Shown here one piece after another: positions 46,584-56,015 of a DNA stretch of 64,000 bases. The stretch is from Eggerthellaceae bacterium. GTDB lineage: Bacteria; Actinomycetota; Coriobacteriia; Coriobacteriales; Eggerthellaceae. A program made the translations under genes and the position numbers. The DNA is taken from contig SUUI01000003.1 in NCBI GenBank assembly GCA_015062605.1, forward strand, positions 62,001-126,000, given 5' to 3'. The notes beneath the pieces were generated by a model, which saw nothing but the letters and a program-made list of their open reading frames with translations, had not been told where the DNA came from and ran no database searches. The stretch's first letter is position 1. Each line of letters starts with the position of its first letter.

Positions 46584-47494
46584 AGGACGAGCTCGCGCGC
46601 GTCTCTCCCATATGCACGCATTGCGAGCGGGCTACCTTAGCTGCGCTCGTGCGCATCGAGGGTACCTTGTTTCTAAGCGGGCAGAGCCACTATCGAATCG
46701 AGATCTCGACCGACGTGGGTTCCATCGCACGCCTTGCCATTCGTCTCCTTCACGAACTCTATGGCCTTAAAACCGTTCCCACCGTGCGTCGCAGTGTCTT
46801 GCATAAGACGCCGAACTATCTCATAGAGGTTCCTTCGCAGCCCTCTTTAGCCGATGCGCTTTTGGATATGGGCGTTCTCTCTCCAACGGGCGGTCTTGAG
46901 ATGGGTATCAAGCCGAGTCTTATCAAGAAGCAATGTTGTACGGCGGCCTATGTGCGCGGCGTTTTCTTAGGTAGTGGTTTCATTTCAGATCCGAAGGGCG
47001 ACTTCCATTTCGAGATCACGGTCGAGTCTCACCAGCTTGCATTGGACATCAAGGATATACTGGAGGCTAAGGGCATCCGTGCACGTGTCATCCAGCGTAG
47101 GAACTCGTATGTCGTTTATCTGAAGAGCGGTTCGTCTATCGTCGAGTTTTTGGCGTTCACAGGTGCGCATCATGCGGCACTCGATCTTGAAAACCAGCGT
47201 GTTATCAAGAGTTTGCGCAACGATGCGAATCGAATTACGAATGCGGAGGTTGCCAACCAGGCGAAAACCGCATCTGCCGCAGTCAACCAGATCTTCGCCA
47301 TACGAAAGGTCATAGAGAACTACGGCCTTGATGCTCTTTCGCCTGGCTTGCAGGAGTTTATACGGCTTCGTGTCAAGCACCCTGAGGCCTCGTTGAAGGA
47401 ATTGGGTGAGTATGCCGACCCGCCGCTATCAAAATCTGCCGTCTACCACAGAGTTAGAAGGATTGAGGAGTTAGCTGCACAAGGAAAAGAGTAG
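46562..47494 (+). CDS. whiA: WhiA-type DNA-binding regulator
   Basis: A 310-residue WhiA with an N-terminal LAGLIDADG-like domain (about 90-190; CCTAAYVRGVFLGSGFIS) and a C-terminal helix-turn-helix (KELGEYADPPLSKSAVYHRVRRI). In Streptomyces it controls sporulation septation; in non-sporulating bacteria it affects division and chromosome segregation. Start at 46562 lies inside yvcK. No sporulation genes are in the window. Confidence 0.95.
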   Translation: MSFTSEVKDELARVSPICTHCERATLAALVRIEGTLFLSGQSHYRIEISTDVGSIARLAIRLLHELYGLKTVPTVRRSVLHKTPNYLIEVPSQPSLADALLDMGVLSPTGGLEMGIKPSLIKKQCCTAAYVRGVFLGSGFISDPKGDFHFEITVESHQLALDIKDILEAKGIRARVIQRRNSYVVYLKSGSSIVEFLAFTGAHHAALDLENQRVIKSLRNDANRITNAEVANQAKTASAAVNQIFAIRKVIENYGLDALSPGLQEFIRLRVKHPEASLKELGEYADPPLSKSAVYHRVRRIEELAAQGKE

Positions 47495-48544
<1,050 letters not shown>

Positions 48545-48555
48545 GGCTTTCATTG

Positions 48556-48585
48556 CTGCGCTACTTTCGGGTAGCGCAGTTTTTT
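48556..48585 (+). terminator. Terminator of gap
   Basis: Perfect 9-bp stem CTGCGCTAC (48556-48564) / GTAGCGCAG (48571-48579), then six T (48580-48585). Confidence 0.93.
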
Positions 48586-48677
48586 GTTTGGCAGGTAATA
48601 CTTGCCGTCATGTTGGTTGGCATTCTTCTTACCGTATAAGGAGGAAAGCCTGAACTGCTTGGATGAAAGGGGATAAG

Positions 48678-49862
48678 ATGGCTGACATCAGGACTATCGA
48701 TCAGCTGGATGCCTCAGGAAAGCGCGTATTGCTCCGTGTGGATTTCAATGTGCCGATCAAGGACGGCGTTCTTACAGATGATGTTCGCATCCGCGAAGCG
48801 CTTCCTACGATAAAACGTCTCGTCTCGCAAGGTGGACGAGTCATCATCATCGCGCATTTGGGCAGGCCTTCTGGCAAAGGCTATGAGATGGAGTATTCCC
48901 TGCGTCCTGTCGCCATGCGCCTCTCGGAACTCATGGGCCAGCCTGTAATGTTTGCTTCAGATACTATCGGTCCCGATGCGAAAGCGAAAGCGGAGGCCTT
49001 GAAAGACGGCGAGCTATTGATGCTTGAGAACCTTCGCTTCGATGCTCGCGAGAAGAAATGCGACCCTGAGTTCTGTTCTGCGCTCGCATCGCTTGCCGAT
49101 GTATTCGTGAATGATGCATTCGGCGCGGCGCACCGTGCTCATGCTTCCATCTCCGGCGTTGCGGCGCTCCTTCCGTCATACGCGGGATATCTGATGGCTA
49201 AGGAAGTCGACACCATCACGGGTATGCTCGACAAACCCAAGCGCCCGTTCGTCGCGATATTGGGTGGTTCGAAGGTTTCTGACAAGATCAAGATTATCGA
49301 CTCGCTCATTGACAAAGCCGATACGCTCATCATCGGCGGTGGCATGTGCTTTACGTTCCTCGCCGCTATGGGCAAGGAGGTCGGCATGTCGCTTAAAGAA
49401 GAGGATTGGATCGAGCGGGCTGGACAGATGATTGATAAGGCGAAGGAGAAGGGCGTCGACCTCCTTCTTCCTATTGACGTTGTCGCCGCCGATCGCTTCG
49501 CACAAGATGCTTCCACATGTGTCGTAAGCGTAGACGAGATCCCCTCGGATATGATGGGCCTCGATATCGGTCCCCAAACGGCTCGCGCGTATGCGCGCGC
49601 TATCGCCGATGCTGCATCCGTGTTCTGGAATGGGCCAATGGGTGTGTTCGAATGGAAGGCATTCGAGTACGGCACAAAGGTCGTTGCCGTGGCCGTTGCC
49701 GCGAATATCGACGGAGAAACCATCATCGGCGGCGGCGACAGCGTTGCGGCTGTCAACAAATTTGGTCTTGCCGACATGATGACGTTCATTTCAACTGGAG
49801 GCGGCGCCTCTATGGAGCTTGTGCAAGGCGAGAAGCTCCCCGGCGTCGAAGCGCTTAAGTAA
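48678..49862 (+). CDS. pgk: Phosphoglycerate kinase
   Basis: A 394-residue glycolytic kinase that moves phosphate from 1,3-bisphosphoglycerate to ADP. RVDFNVP, LGRPSGK, ENLRF and the C-terminal TGGGASMEL are the usual motifs. ATG at 48678 is preceded by GAAAGGGG. tpiA follows 12 bases after the stop. Confidence 0.97.
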   Translation: MADIRTIDQLDASGKRVLLRVDFNVPIKDGVLTDDVRIREALPTIKRLVSQGGRVIIIAHLGRPSGKGYEMEYSLRPVAMRLSELMGQPVMFASDTIGPDAKAKAEALKDGELLMLENLRFDAREKKCDPEFCSALASLADVFVNDAFGAAHRAHASISGVAALLPSYAGYLMAKEVDTITGMLDKPKRPFVAILGGSKVSDKIKIIDSLIDKADTLIIGGGMCFTFLAAMGKEVGMSLKEEDWIERAGQMIDKAKEKGVDLLLPIDVVAADRFAQDASTCVVSVDEIPSDMMGLDIGPQTARAYARAIADAASVFWNGPMGVFEWKAFEYGTKVVAVAVAANIDGETIIGGGDSVAAVNKFGLADMMTFISTGGGASMELVQGEKLPGVEALK

Positions 49863-49874
49863 AGGAGGCTTCGC

Positions 49875-50645
49875 ATGGCACGTAAACCCGTTATGGCTGG
49901 CAACTGGAAGATGAACAACACGACGGGAGAAGCTGTCGTATTGGCGCAGGAAATCTCCAACCGCTATTATCGTGACTGGTCTGACAAGGTCGACATCATC
50001 GTATGCCCGCCATTTGTCGATCTGAAATCCGTCTACAACGTTTTCGAATTCGATCACGCACGTATTGGCGTTGGCGGCCAGGATGTCTTCTGGGAGAAGT
50101 CCGGCGCATACACCGGTGAGATCTCACCGCATATGCTCAAGGAGATCGGTTGCACACATTGCATCATCGGCCACTCGGAGCGGCGTACGATGTTCGGCGA
50201 AACCAATGAGTTCGTCAATCGTAAGGCCAAGGCCCTTATCGCAGAGGGTCTAACTCCCATCATCTGCGTTGGAGAGTCTCTCGCCGTCCGCGATGAGGGA
50301 ACCACGAACGAGTTTGTTACCGCACAGGTCGATGCGGCGTTTGCTGGTATCGAGGAAGCATCTGCTTCAAAATGCATCATCGCATACGAGCCTATCTGGG
50401 CAATCGGCACTGGCCGTACGGCGACGCCCGAGCAAGCCGATGAGGTTTGCCGTGTGATCCGCGAGAAAATAGGGGAGTTGTACAGCAATGACCTAGCTGA
50501 GAATATGCGCATCCTCTATGGCGGCTCAATGAATGTCGGAAACGTCGAGGGCCTGATTGCTTGTCCCAATATCGATGGAGGTCTCATCGGCGGCGCAGCG
50601 CTCAAGGCAGACTCCTTCTGCGATTTGATAAAGGCGTGCATGTAA
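49875..50645 (+). CDS. tpiA: Triosephosphate isomerase
   Basis: A 256-residue TIM barrel. MAGNWKMN with the catalytic Lys, IGHSERR with the catalytic His, the AYEPIWAIGTGRTA loop with the catalytic Glu, and YGGSMN are intact. AAAGGAGG precedes the ATG. The stop shares its last base with gpmI (TAATG). Confidence 0.97.
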   Translation: MARKPVMAGNWKMNNTTGEAVVLAQEISNRYYRDWSDKVDIIVCPPFVDLKSVYNVFEFDHARIGVGGQDVFWEKSGAYTGEISPHMLKEIGCTHCIIGHSERRTMFGETNEFVNRKAKALIAEGLTPIICVGESLAVRDEGTTNEFVTAQVDAAFAGIEEASASKCIIAYEPIWAIGTGRTATPEQADEVCRVIREKIGELYSNDLAENMRILYGGSMNVGNVEGLIACPNIDGGLIGGAALKADSFCDLIKACM

Positions 50646-52189
50646 TGAAAAAAGCTTTTGATAAACCGCCGGTATGTCTCATCATCATGGATGGCTTCGG
50701 CCTTGATGAGCCTTCCGCCAAGAATGCCATCAGCCTTGCAACCAAACCGTTTTTAGATGATTTATTCGAGCATCGTCCGTTCATCCAATTGCAAGCTTCT
50801 GGTGAGGCAGTAGGCCTGCCTGAAGGACAGATGGGTAACTCGGAGGTCGGGCATCTGAATATCGGAGCAGGCCGTGTCGTCTATCAGGAGCTCACGCGTA
50901 TCAACAAGGCGTGCAGAGACGGATCCCTTGCTGCGAATGAAGTACTCATCCGCGCATATGAGAATGCTTCGAAAAACGGAAGCGTGCTTCATTTGATGGG
51001 TCTTCTTTCTGATGGCGGGGTTCACTCGAATAACGAACATCTGTATGCCCTCATGCGTCTTGCATGTGATATGGAGCTTCCGGAAGTGTTCGTCCACTGC
51101 TTAATGGACGGTCGCGACGTTCCCCCTAAAAGCGGTCTCGATTACATCTGCGAGCTGATGGATGTCATGGGCGAGCTCGAGAGCGAGAAGACCCATTTCG
51201 TGCTAGCGAGCATTCAAGGTCGTTATTACGGCATGGATCGCGATACCAGGTGGGATCGGATTCAAAAGGGCTATGAAGCCCTCGTATGCGCATCACCCTA
51301 TGAATCGCTTGATCCGCGTGAAGTCATGGAGCGTTCATATGCAAGCGGCGTGACTGATGAGTTCGTGATTCCTGTAGCATTGCAGGATCGCGGCATGATA
51401 GATGGCGATAGCGTCATTTTCTTCAACTTCCGCCCTGATCGTGCGCGCCAGATCACCCGCTCTATCACTGAACCGGATTTCGGTTTCTTCGATCGGGTCC
51501 GTGTTGCGAAGGTCGATTTCGTGTGCCTCACGGAGTATGACCCGACGATCAAGGCGCCTGTGGCATTCGCAAAGGAATTCCCGCAAAACGTCCTCGCCGA
51601 TGTGCTTTCAGATGCTGGTCTTACGCAATACCATATTGCCGAAACCGAGAAGTATGCCCATGTGACCTTCTTCTTAAATGGTGGGGTAGAAGCTCCTAAA
51701 GAAGGGGAGGAACGCAAGCTCATTGCAAGTCCGCATGTCGCCACATACGACCTTCAGCCCGAGATGAGTGAACCTGAAGTGGCTGCTACACTCGCGCAAG
51801 CGATTCGCGATGATGTTGCTGATGTCTATATCGTGAACTTCGCAAATTGCGACATGGTAGGTCATACAGGCATCATTCCCGCTGCCGTCAAGGCCGTGGA
51901 AGCAGTTGACGCAGGTGTAGCACTCGTATGCGAGGCAATCGCGGCAAAGGGAGGAACAGTGCTGCTGACCGCCGATCACGGCAACGCTGATTGCATGGTT
52001 GCGGAAGACGGTAGCCCGCATACGGCGCATACCACGGCTCCGGTTCCGTGTGTGATCATCGACTATTCGGATCATGCGTTTACATTTGGGGCAACGGGCG
52101 GAGCGCTCTGTGATTTGGCGCCGACGATTCTTGATATGCTTGAGATGAAGCAACCTACCGAAATGACTGGGAAAAGCCTGCTTGCATAA
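50645..52189 (+). CDS. gpmI: 2,3-bisphosphoglycerate-independent phosphoglycerate mutase
   Basis: A 514-residue manganese-type mutase of the alkaline phosphatase superfamily. IIMDGFGL, the active-site Ser in GQMGNSEVGH, VHCLMDGRDV, FNFRPDRARQ and LTADHGNAD are all present. ATG at 50645 overlaps the tpiA stop. Enolase is not seen in the window. Confidence 0.96.
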   Translation: MKKAFDKPPVCLIIMDGFGLDEPSAKNAISLATKPFLDDLFEHRPFIQLQASGEAVGLPEGQMGNSEVGHLNIGAGRVVYQELTRINKACRDGSLAANEVLIRAYENASKNGSVLHLMGLLSDGGVHSNNEHLYALMRLACDMELPEVFVHCLMDGRDVPPKSGLDYICELMDVMGELESEKTHFVLASIQGRYYGMDRDTRWDRIQKGYEALVCASPYESLDPREVMERSYASGVTDEFVIPVALQDRGMIDGDSVIFFNFRPDRARQITRSITEPDFGFFDRVRVAKVDFVCLTEYDPTIKAPVAFAKEFPQNVLADVLSDAGLTQYHIAETEKYAHVTFFLNGGVEAPKEGEERKLIASPHVATYDLQPEMSEPEVAATLAQAIRDDVADVYIVNFANCDMVGHTGIIPAAVKAVEAVDAGVALVCEAIAAKGGTVLLTADHGNADCMVAEDGSPHTAHTTAPVPCVIIDYSDHAFTFGATGGALCDLAPTILDMLEMKQPTEMTGKSLLA

Positions 52190-52210
52190 TGAGTTCAGGA
52201 TGCGTATAAT
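52182..52210 (+). promoter_or_regulatory. secG promoter overlapping the end of gpmI
   Basis: TTGCAT (52182-52187), 17-base spacer, TATAAT (52205-52210). The -35 lies in the last codons and stop of gpmI. Transcription would start near 52217. Confidence 0.75.
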
Positions 52211-52259
52211 ACACTTTTTGCGTACGCTAAACATTTAGGTAACAGAAAGGCATATCATC

Positions 52260-52517
52260 TTGAACGCCTTAGTAATCATCTTCCTTGTCTTGCTGGTCGT
52301 ATCCGGCGTTGGCTTGGTTATCTTCATTTTGCTCCATTCAGGCAAGGGAACTGGCATTTCTGATATGATCGCCAGCTCCATGTATAGCTCGGTTTCCGGA
52401 ACGAGCATCGTTGAGAAAAACCTCGACCGCATTACCATCATCTGCGCAATCGTCTTTTTGCTCTCGCTCATCATTTTGATGATCATCTATCCGCAGGGAA
52501 CGATTAACGCGGGTTAA
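52260..52517 (+). CDS. secG: Preprotein translocase subunit SecG
   Basis: An 85-residue membrane protein with two helices (about 3-24 and 57-79) joined by a short cytoplasmic loop with SGKGTGIS and SVSGTSIVEKNLDRIT. It stabilises SecYE. Start is TTG at 52260 with AGAAAGG upstream. secG following gpmI is a common Gram-positive arrangement; the strong promoter upstream lets it be expressed independently. Confidence 0.94.
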   Translation: MNALVIIFLVLLVVSGVGLVIFILLHSGKGTGISDMIASSMYSSVSGTSIVEKNLDRITIICAIVFLLSLIILMIIYPQGTINAG

Positions 52518-52597
52518 GCGGTTTCGCGCAAAAATACCTACTTCACATTCAGGTGATTTTGCGCTACGATTCCTACCGTTGCTTTTGCAACAACTAT

Positions 52598-52686
52598 GTC
52601 GGAGTGGTGGAACGGCAGACACGCTAGCTTGAGGTGCTAGTGCCCAAACCTCGGGTGTGCGGGTTCAAATCCCGCCTCCGACACCA
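52598..52686 (+). tRNA. tRNA-Leu (anticodon GAG)
   Basis: 89 bases with CCA and a long variable arm. Acceptor GTCGGAG/CTCCGAC; anticodon stem CTAGC/GCTAG closes loop TTGAGGT, anticodon GAG. Confidence 0.97.
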
Positions 52687-52693
52687 AATTTCC

Positions 52694-52721
52694 AAGCGTC
52701 GCGATATTGCGGCGCTTTTTT
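52694..52721 (+). terminator. Terminator of tRNA-Leu
   Basis: Stem AAGCG-T-CGC (52694-52702) / GCG-G-CGCTT (52709-52717), then a T run. Confidence 0.85.
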
Positions 52722-52765
52722 GTTTCAATGAATCAATCTTGACACGGTTGGGTGGAAAAAGAAAA

Positions 52766-52788
52766 AGACCAACCGATCTGGTTGGTCT
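52766..52788 (-). terminator. Terminator of tRNA-Val(GAC)
   Basis: Perfect 9-bp stem AGACCAACC (52766-52774) / GGTTGGTCT (52780-52788) with 5-base loop; on the minus strand it is followed by a T-rich run. Confidence 0.88.
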
Positions 52789-52796
52789 GGAATTCG

Positions 52797-52871
<75 letters not shown>

Positions 52872-52955
52872 GAATAGCTGTGTGTTTTCAATCAGCGATG
52901 CACAAGTCTAACAGATTATCTGTTGCTGTCAATCAGTAATATTTCAAAATTAGCC

Positions 52956-52984
52956 TTGCCAAGCACCCTTCGAGTCTTTATAAT
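52956..52984 (+). promoter_or_regulatory. Promoter of tRNA-Gly
   Basis: TTGCCA (52956-52961), 17-base spacer, TATAAT (52979-52984), 13 bases before the tRNA 5' end. Confidence 0.85.
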
Positions 52985-52996
52985 ACCTTTTTGCGC

Positions 52997-53072
52997 GCGG
53001 ACATGGCTCAGCTGGTAGAGCACAACCTTGCCAAGGTTGGGGTCGCGGGTTCGAACCCCGTTGTCCGCTCCA
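52997..53072 (+). tRNA. tRNA-Gly (anticodon GCC)
   Basis: 76 bases with CCA. Acceptor GCGGACA/TGTCCGC; anticodon stem CAACC/GGTTG closes loop TTGCCAA, anticodon GCC. Confidence 0.97.
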
Positions 53073-53082
53073 CTGATGACAG

Positions 53083-53109
53083 AGGCCGGCTAATTTGGCC
53101 GGCCTTTTT
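53083..53109 (+). terminator. Hairpin with T run between tRNA-Gly and tRNA-Cys
   Basis: Stem AGGCCGGC (53083-53090) / GCCGGCCT (53098-53105) followed by TTTTT. It sits only nine bases before the tRNA-Cys, so the Cys tRNA depends on read-through or its own unseen promoter. Confidence 0.85.
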
Positions 53110-53117
53110 CATAAGGT

Positions 53118-53191
53118 GGCGAGATGGCCAAGTGGTAAGGCAGAGGCCTGCAAAGCCTTCATCACCGGTTCGAATCCGGTTCTCGCCTCCA
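53118..53191 (+). tRNA. tRNA-Cys (anticodon GCA)
   Basis: 74 bases with CCA. Acceptor GGCGAGA/TCTCGCC; anticodon stem GAGGC/GCCTT closes loop CTGCAAA, anticodon GCA. Confidence 0.96.
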
Positions 53192-53203
53192 TAGACTATT
53201 CAG

Positions 53204-53226
53204 CCTGGGCTTTTCGCCCAGGTTTT
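53204..53226 (+). terminator. Terminator of tRNA-Cys
   Basis: Stem CCTGGGC (53204-53210) / GCCCAGG (53216-53222) followed by TTTTA. Confidence 0.85.
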
Positions 53227-53246
53227 ATTATGTCTCGATGTACTGT

Positions 53247-54014
53247 TTATGCTTTATTGATTCTGATGCCGACGTAGATAGCGTCATCGGAGATGTCGAC
53301 GGAATAGACATCGGAAAGCTTCAATGCCGAGATACGCCAAACGTATTCTTCCTCGTCGAGCTCGATCGTGCCTGTTTGATACGTATTACCTGAAGTGTCG
53401 GTTCCAGATTCTTTCATTTCAGAATCAGCCAAACCCTGCTGGCTTATGGCGCTTGCAATGGCGGCATCGATGCTTCCCGATTTGAAGTCGGCATAGCGTA
53501 CGCGGATGCCTGAAGTGGAATCCGAGCTTATTGATAGCTCCCATCCGCCATAAAGCAGCTGTGCCGCTTTCGGGGGATCGAGTTTTCCGATGCCTTTTTC
53601 GTAATACGCTTTTGCATCATCATTGGAAAGCGTTGATGGAGCATGGAAAAGAGCGTAGGTGTTCCCCGAAGGATCGCCCGATGATATTTCGAAATGTGTG
53701 ATGCCTGAAGCATCGAGGTCTGCTACGACCTCGTCGGCGCTCCATCCAACATATGATTGCAGGTATGGATAATCATTAGCAACTTCCTTCGAAAGCGCAT
53801 CATCAATGGCTGCTTGGGTTCGTGCAGGGGCCTGAAGCACCGTATAGTTGTAATAAAGAAACGCCCCGATGCCAACGATGGCGGCTACAAGAACGAGAAT
53901 AATTGCGAATTTCTTATATGTGCTCGGGAAAAGCGGTGGGCGATCGAGTATTGAAGCATCGTAGTACCGCACATTTTCATTCGTACGCTGTTGTGACATT
54001 TTTCTGCTAACCAT
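53247..54014 (-). CDS. Single-span membrane protein with extracytoplasmic domain, not recognised
   Basis: About 255 residues. The N-terminal 34 are hydrophilic and cytoplasmic (MSQQRTNENV near the start), residues about 35-55 form one membrane helix, and the rest is an acidic, soluble domain presumably outside. The domain shows two blocks ending in GWELSISSDSTSG and YVWRISALKLSDVYSVDIS but no catalytic motif and no cysteine. I do not recognise the family. ATG at 54014 or 53999 fits the promoter at 54061-54069; longer frames run past it and are rejected. It ends facing tRNA-Cys and is divergent from terC. Confidence 0.7.
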   Translation of the reverse strand: MVSRKMSQQRTNENVRYYDASILDRPPLFPSTYKKFAIILVLVAAIVGIGAFLYYNYTVLQAPARTQAAIDDALSKEVANDYPYLQSYVGWSADEVVADLDASGITHFEISSGDPSGNTYALFHAPSTLSNDDAKAYYEKGIGKLDPPKAAQLLYGGWELSISSDSTSGIRVRYADFKSGSIDAAIASAISQQGLADSEMKESGTDTSGNTYQTGTIELDEEEYVWRISALKLSDVYSVDISDDAIYVGIRINKA

Positions 54015-54060
54015 GAGCCCGTACTTTCCATGAGCGAGTATCGCCGCTACAATGCATTCG

Positions 54061-54069
54061 ATTATACCA
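54061..54069 (-). promoter_or_regulatory. Extended -10 promoter of the unrecognised membrane protein
   Basis: On the minus strand TGG followed by TATAAT (54066-54061). The -35 is weak. It shows that the gene starts at or after 54014. Confidence 0.6.
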
Positions 54070-54157
54070 TTGCGGTTTGCGCGCGGCACGATTTCCATAG
54101 TATGTGCTAACACAGGCGCAAAACCTGAAACGTTTAAAACTAGGGGCTTTTTCATTG

Positions 54158-54967
54158 ATGGAGATCTTCGCAATATTCACTACGCCTGAAGCATGGATCT
54201 CCCTTATCACGCTTGTCTTTCTGGAAATCATCCTCGGTGTTGACAATCTGGTTTTCATCTCGATTACCTCTTCGAGGCTTCCTGAAGAAAAACAGCATAT
54301 CGGTCGTAAGCTCGGTTTGGCCGGTGCGCTTTTCATGCGCATCCTTTTTTTGTGCTTCGCATCCTATCTTGCGAGCATGGTCGAACCCCTCTTCTCGATT
54401 CCGTTCGGTAATAGCACGTTCGATGTCTCCGTCCATGACATCATCATGTTCGCTGGCGGCATCTATCTGATTTATAAAGGCATCAAAGAGATGATCGACG
54501 TTATCCGCCTTACGGATATGGTTGCAGAGGATACGCATGATGAGAGTCTGGTACGCAAAATAGGGCTGCCACAGGCCGTCGGTACGATCATGGTTATGGA
54601 CATCGTTTTTTCCATTGACTCGGTCATCACCGCTGTCGGTCTTGCACAGTATCTGATTATCATGATTCTTGCAGTGATGATCGCCGTGTTCCTCATGATG
54701 GCGTTCATCGATCCGATTGCGAACTTTATCAACCGCCATGTCGAGATGAAGATCTTGGCGCTCTTCTTCATTACGGTCATCGGTATCCTTCTCTTGAGCG
54801 AGGGCCTTCACATCAACTCGGGCATCGTCGTCCTTGACATGTACGTAGAGAAGCTCATGGTGTATTTCGCCATGGTATTCAGTTTTGTGATTCAGCTTAT
54901 CCAGATGCGCTACAACAAGAATCTGCGCAGATACCAAATCGACGGCCCGAAGGACATCGACGACTAG
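54158..54967 (+). CDS. TerC family integral membrane protein
   Basis: A 269-residue protein with about seven hydrophobic segments and the TerC signatures FLEIILGVDNLVFI near the N-terminus and DIVFSIDSVITAVG in the middle, each with an acidic residue inside the membrane. TerC proteins are linked to metal homeostasis, notably manganese efflux during secretion, and to tellurite resistance in name only. ATG at 54158 is chosen; AGGGG lies upstream. Downstream it meets the diacylglycerol kinase-like gene tail to tail. No metal riboswitch (yybP-ykoY) was recognised in the short leader. Confidence 0.9.
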   Translation: MEIFAIFTTPEAWISLITLVFLEIILGVDNLVFISITSSRLPEEKQHIGRKLGLAGALFMRILFLCFASYLASMVEPLFSIPFGNSTFDVSVHDIIMFAGGIYLIYKGIKEMIDVIRLTDMVAEDTHDESLVRKIGLPQAVGTIMVMDIVFSIDSVITAVGLAQYLIIMILAVMIAVFLMMAFIDPIANFINRHVEMKILALFFITVIGILLLSEGLHINSGIVVLDMYVEKLMVYFAMVFSFVIQLIQMRYNKNLRRYQIDGPKDIDD

Positions 54968-54990
54968 CCTTCTTCATATTTCTACATGAA

Positions 54991-55012
54991 ATGAGCCGCG
55001 TGTGCGGCTCAT
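54991..55012. terminator. Hairpin between convergent genes
   Basis: Perfect 9-bp stem ATGAGCCGC (54991-54999) / GCGGCTCAT (55004-55012) with GTGT loop. No long T run on either strand, so termination is plausible but weak. Confidence 0.5.
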
Positions 55013-55047
55013 AAACTGTTGAGGAGTTTATTCCTGCGTTTTGCGGG

Positions 55048-55959
55048 TTATTCCTTCTCGTACATGCTATAGCCTTCATCGGAGATGATGAAGCGTGCCG
55101 CATGAGGAAGGATGCGAGCTGAGAAAGGCCTTGCAATATTCGTAACCTCGCCGTCATATTGGATTTCTGCAGGAGGGTCCGAGACGACACTGACATGTTT
55201 CGCACGGTGTACTTCCATAATATCGCTTCGCGTCGAATAATGGCCGTTTTGGTTCAGGATCGCATCTTTGAGCGCGGGGATGAGTTTTAGAGCGTTATCG
55301 GCCTTTAAAACGACGACGTCGAGCCAACCATCGCGTGGACGGTTGTTTGCAACGAGAGAGATATCGAATTGAATCTTCGAGAAATTAATGATAAGCACAG
55401 CAAGCCCATCGCGTTCTATGACCGTATCGTCTAACGTGATGGTGAAGTGAGATAACTCGGGGCGGGGGTTTTCGAGCGCTGCTGCAAAGTACGCTCCAGG
55501 ACCTAAGATGCGTTTGGAAGAAAGTGCTGCTTTCATGATGGTCGCGTCCCAGCCTGCCCCAGCGATGTTGCCGAAACCATAGGTGTTACCATCGATGTTT
55601 AGCTCTGCGATATCGAAGTCAAGCGTCTTACCTTCGCGCACGAGTTTCGCAAGTGCATGCGGTTCATTCGGTGAGAGCATGTTCAAAGCGAGTAGGTTGG
55701 CCGTGCCAGCGGGGAAAGGTAGAATCGGCACGCCAGAATGGGCGAGTGCATACGCTACAGTAGTCACAGTGCCGTCTCCCCCCGAAGCGACGACAGCATC
55801 GAATGTGTGAGCATCGTAAAGCAATGTCCTGATATCGGTTTGGCCGGATGTGGAGCGCAAGACAAGCTCGTCGCCGTCTTGTTCGAAGTGCCGCATGAAG
55901 TCATAGATCGCGCCATCGCCGTATCCGGAGCTCATATTGTTGATGACGAGCAGTTTCAT
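55048..55959 (-). CDS. Diacylglycerol/lipid kinase family protein
   Basis: A 303-residue member of the DgkB/YegS kinase family (DAGK catalytic domain, PF00781). The nucleotide-binding VVASGGDGTVTTVAYAL, preceded by a serine/asparagine-rich N-terminus, and FPAGTANLLALN are diagnostic. Members phosphorylate diacylglycerol, recycling it into phospholipid synthesis, or other lipids; the substrate here is not known. Start is ATG at 55959 with AAGGGG upstream, divergent from rnd. Confidence 0.88.
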   Translation of the reverse strand: MKLLVINNMSSGYGDGAIYDFMRHFEQDGDELVLRSTSGQTDIRTLLYDAHTFDAVVASGGDGTVTTVAYALAHSGVPILPFPAGTANLLALNMLSPNEPHALAKLVREGKTLDFDIAELNIDGNTYGFGNIAGAGWDATIMKAALSSKRILGPGAYFAAALENPRPELSHFTITLDDTVIERDGLAVLIINFSKIQFDISLVANNRPRDGWLDVVVLKADNALKLIPALKDAILNQNGHYSTRSDIMEVHRAKHVSVVSDPPAEIQYDGEVTNIARPFSARILPHAARFIISDEGYSMYEKE

Positions 55960-56015
55960 GTTTTCCCCTTCGTTTGCCTACCGCGTGCTGATAAAATGTA
56001 TATTACCATTGCAGG

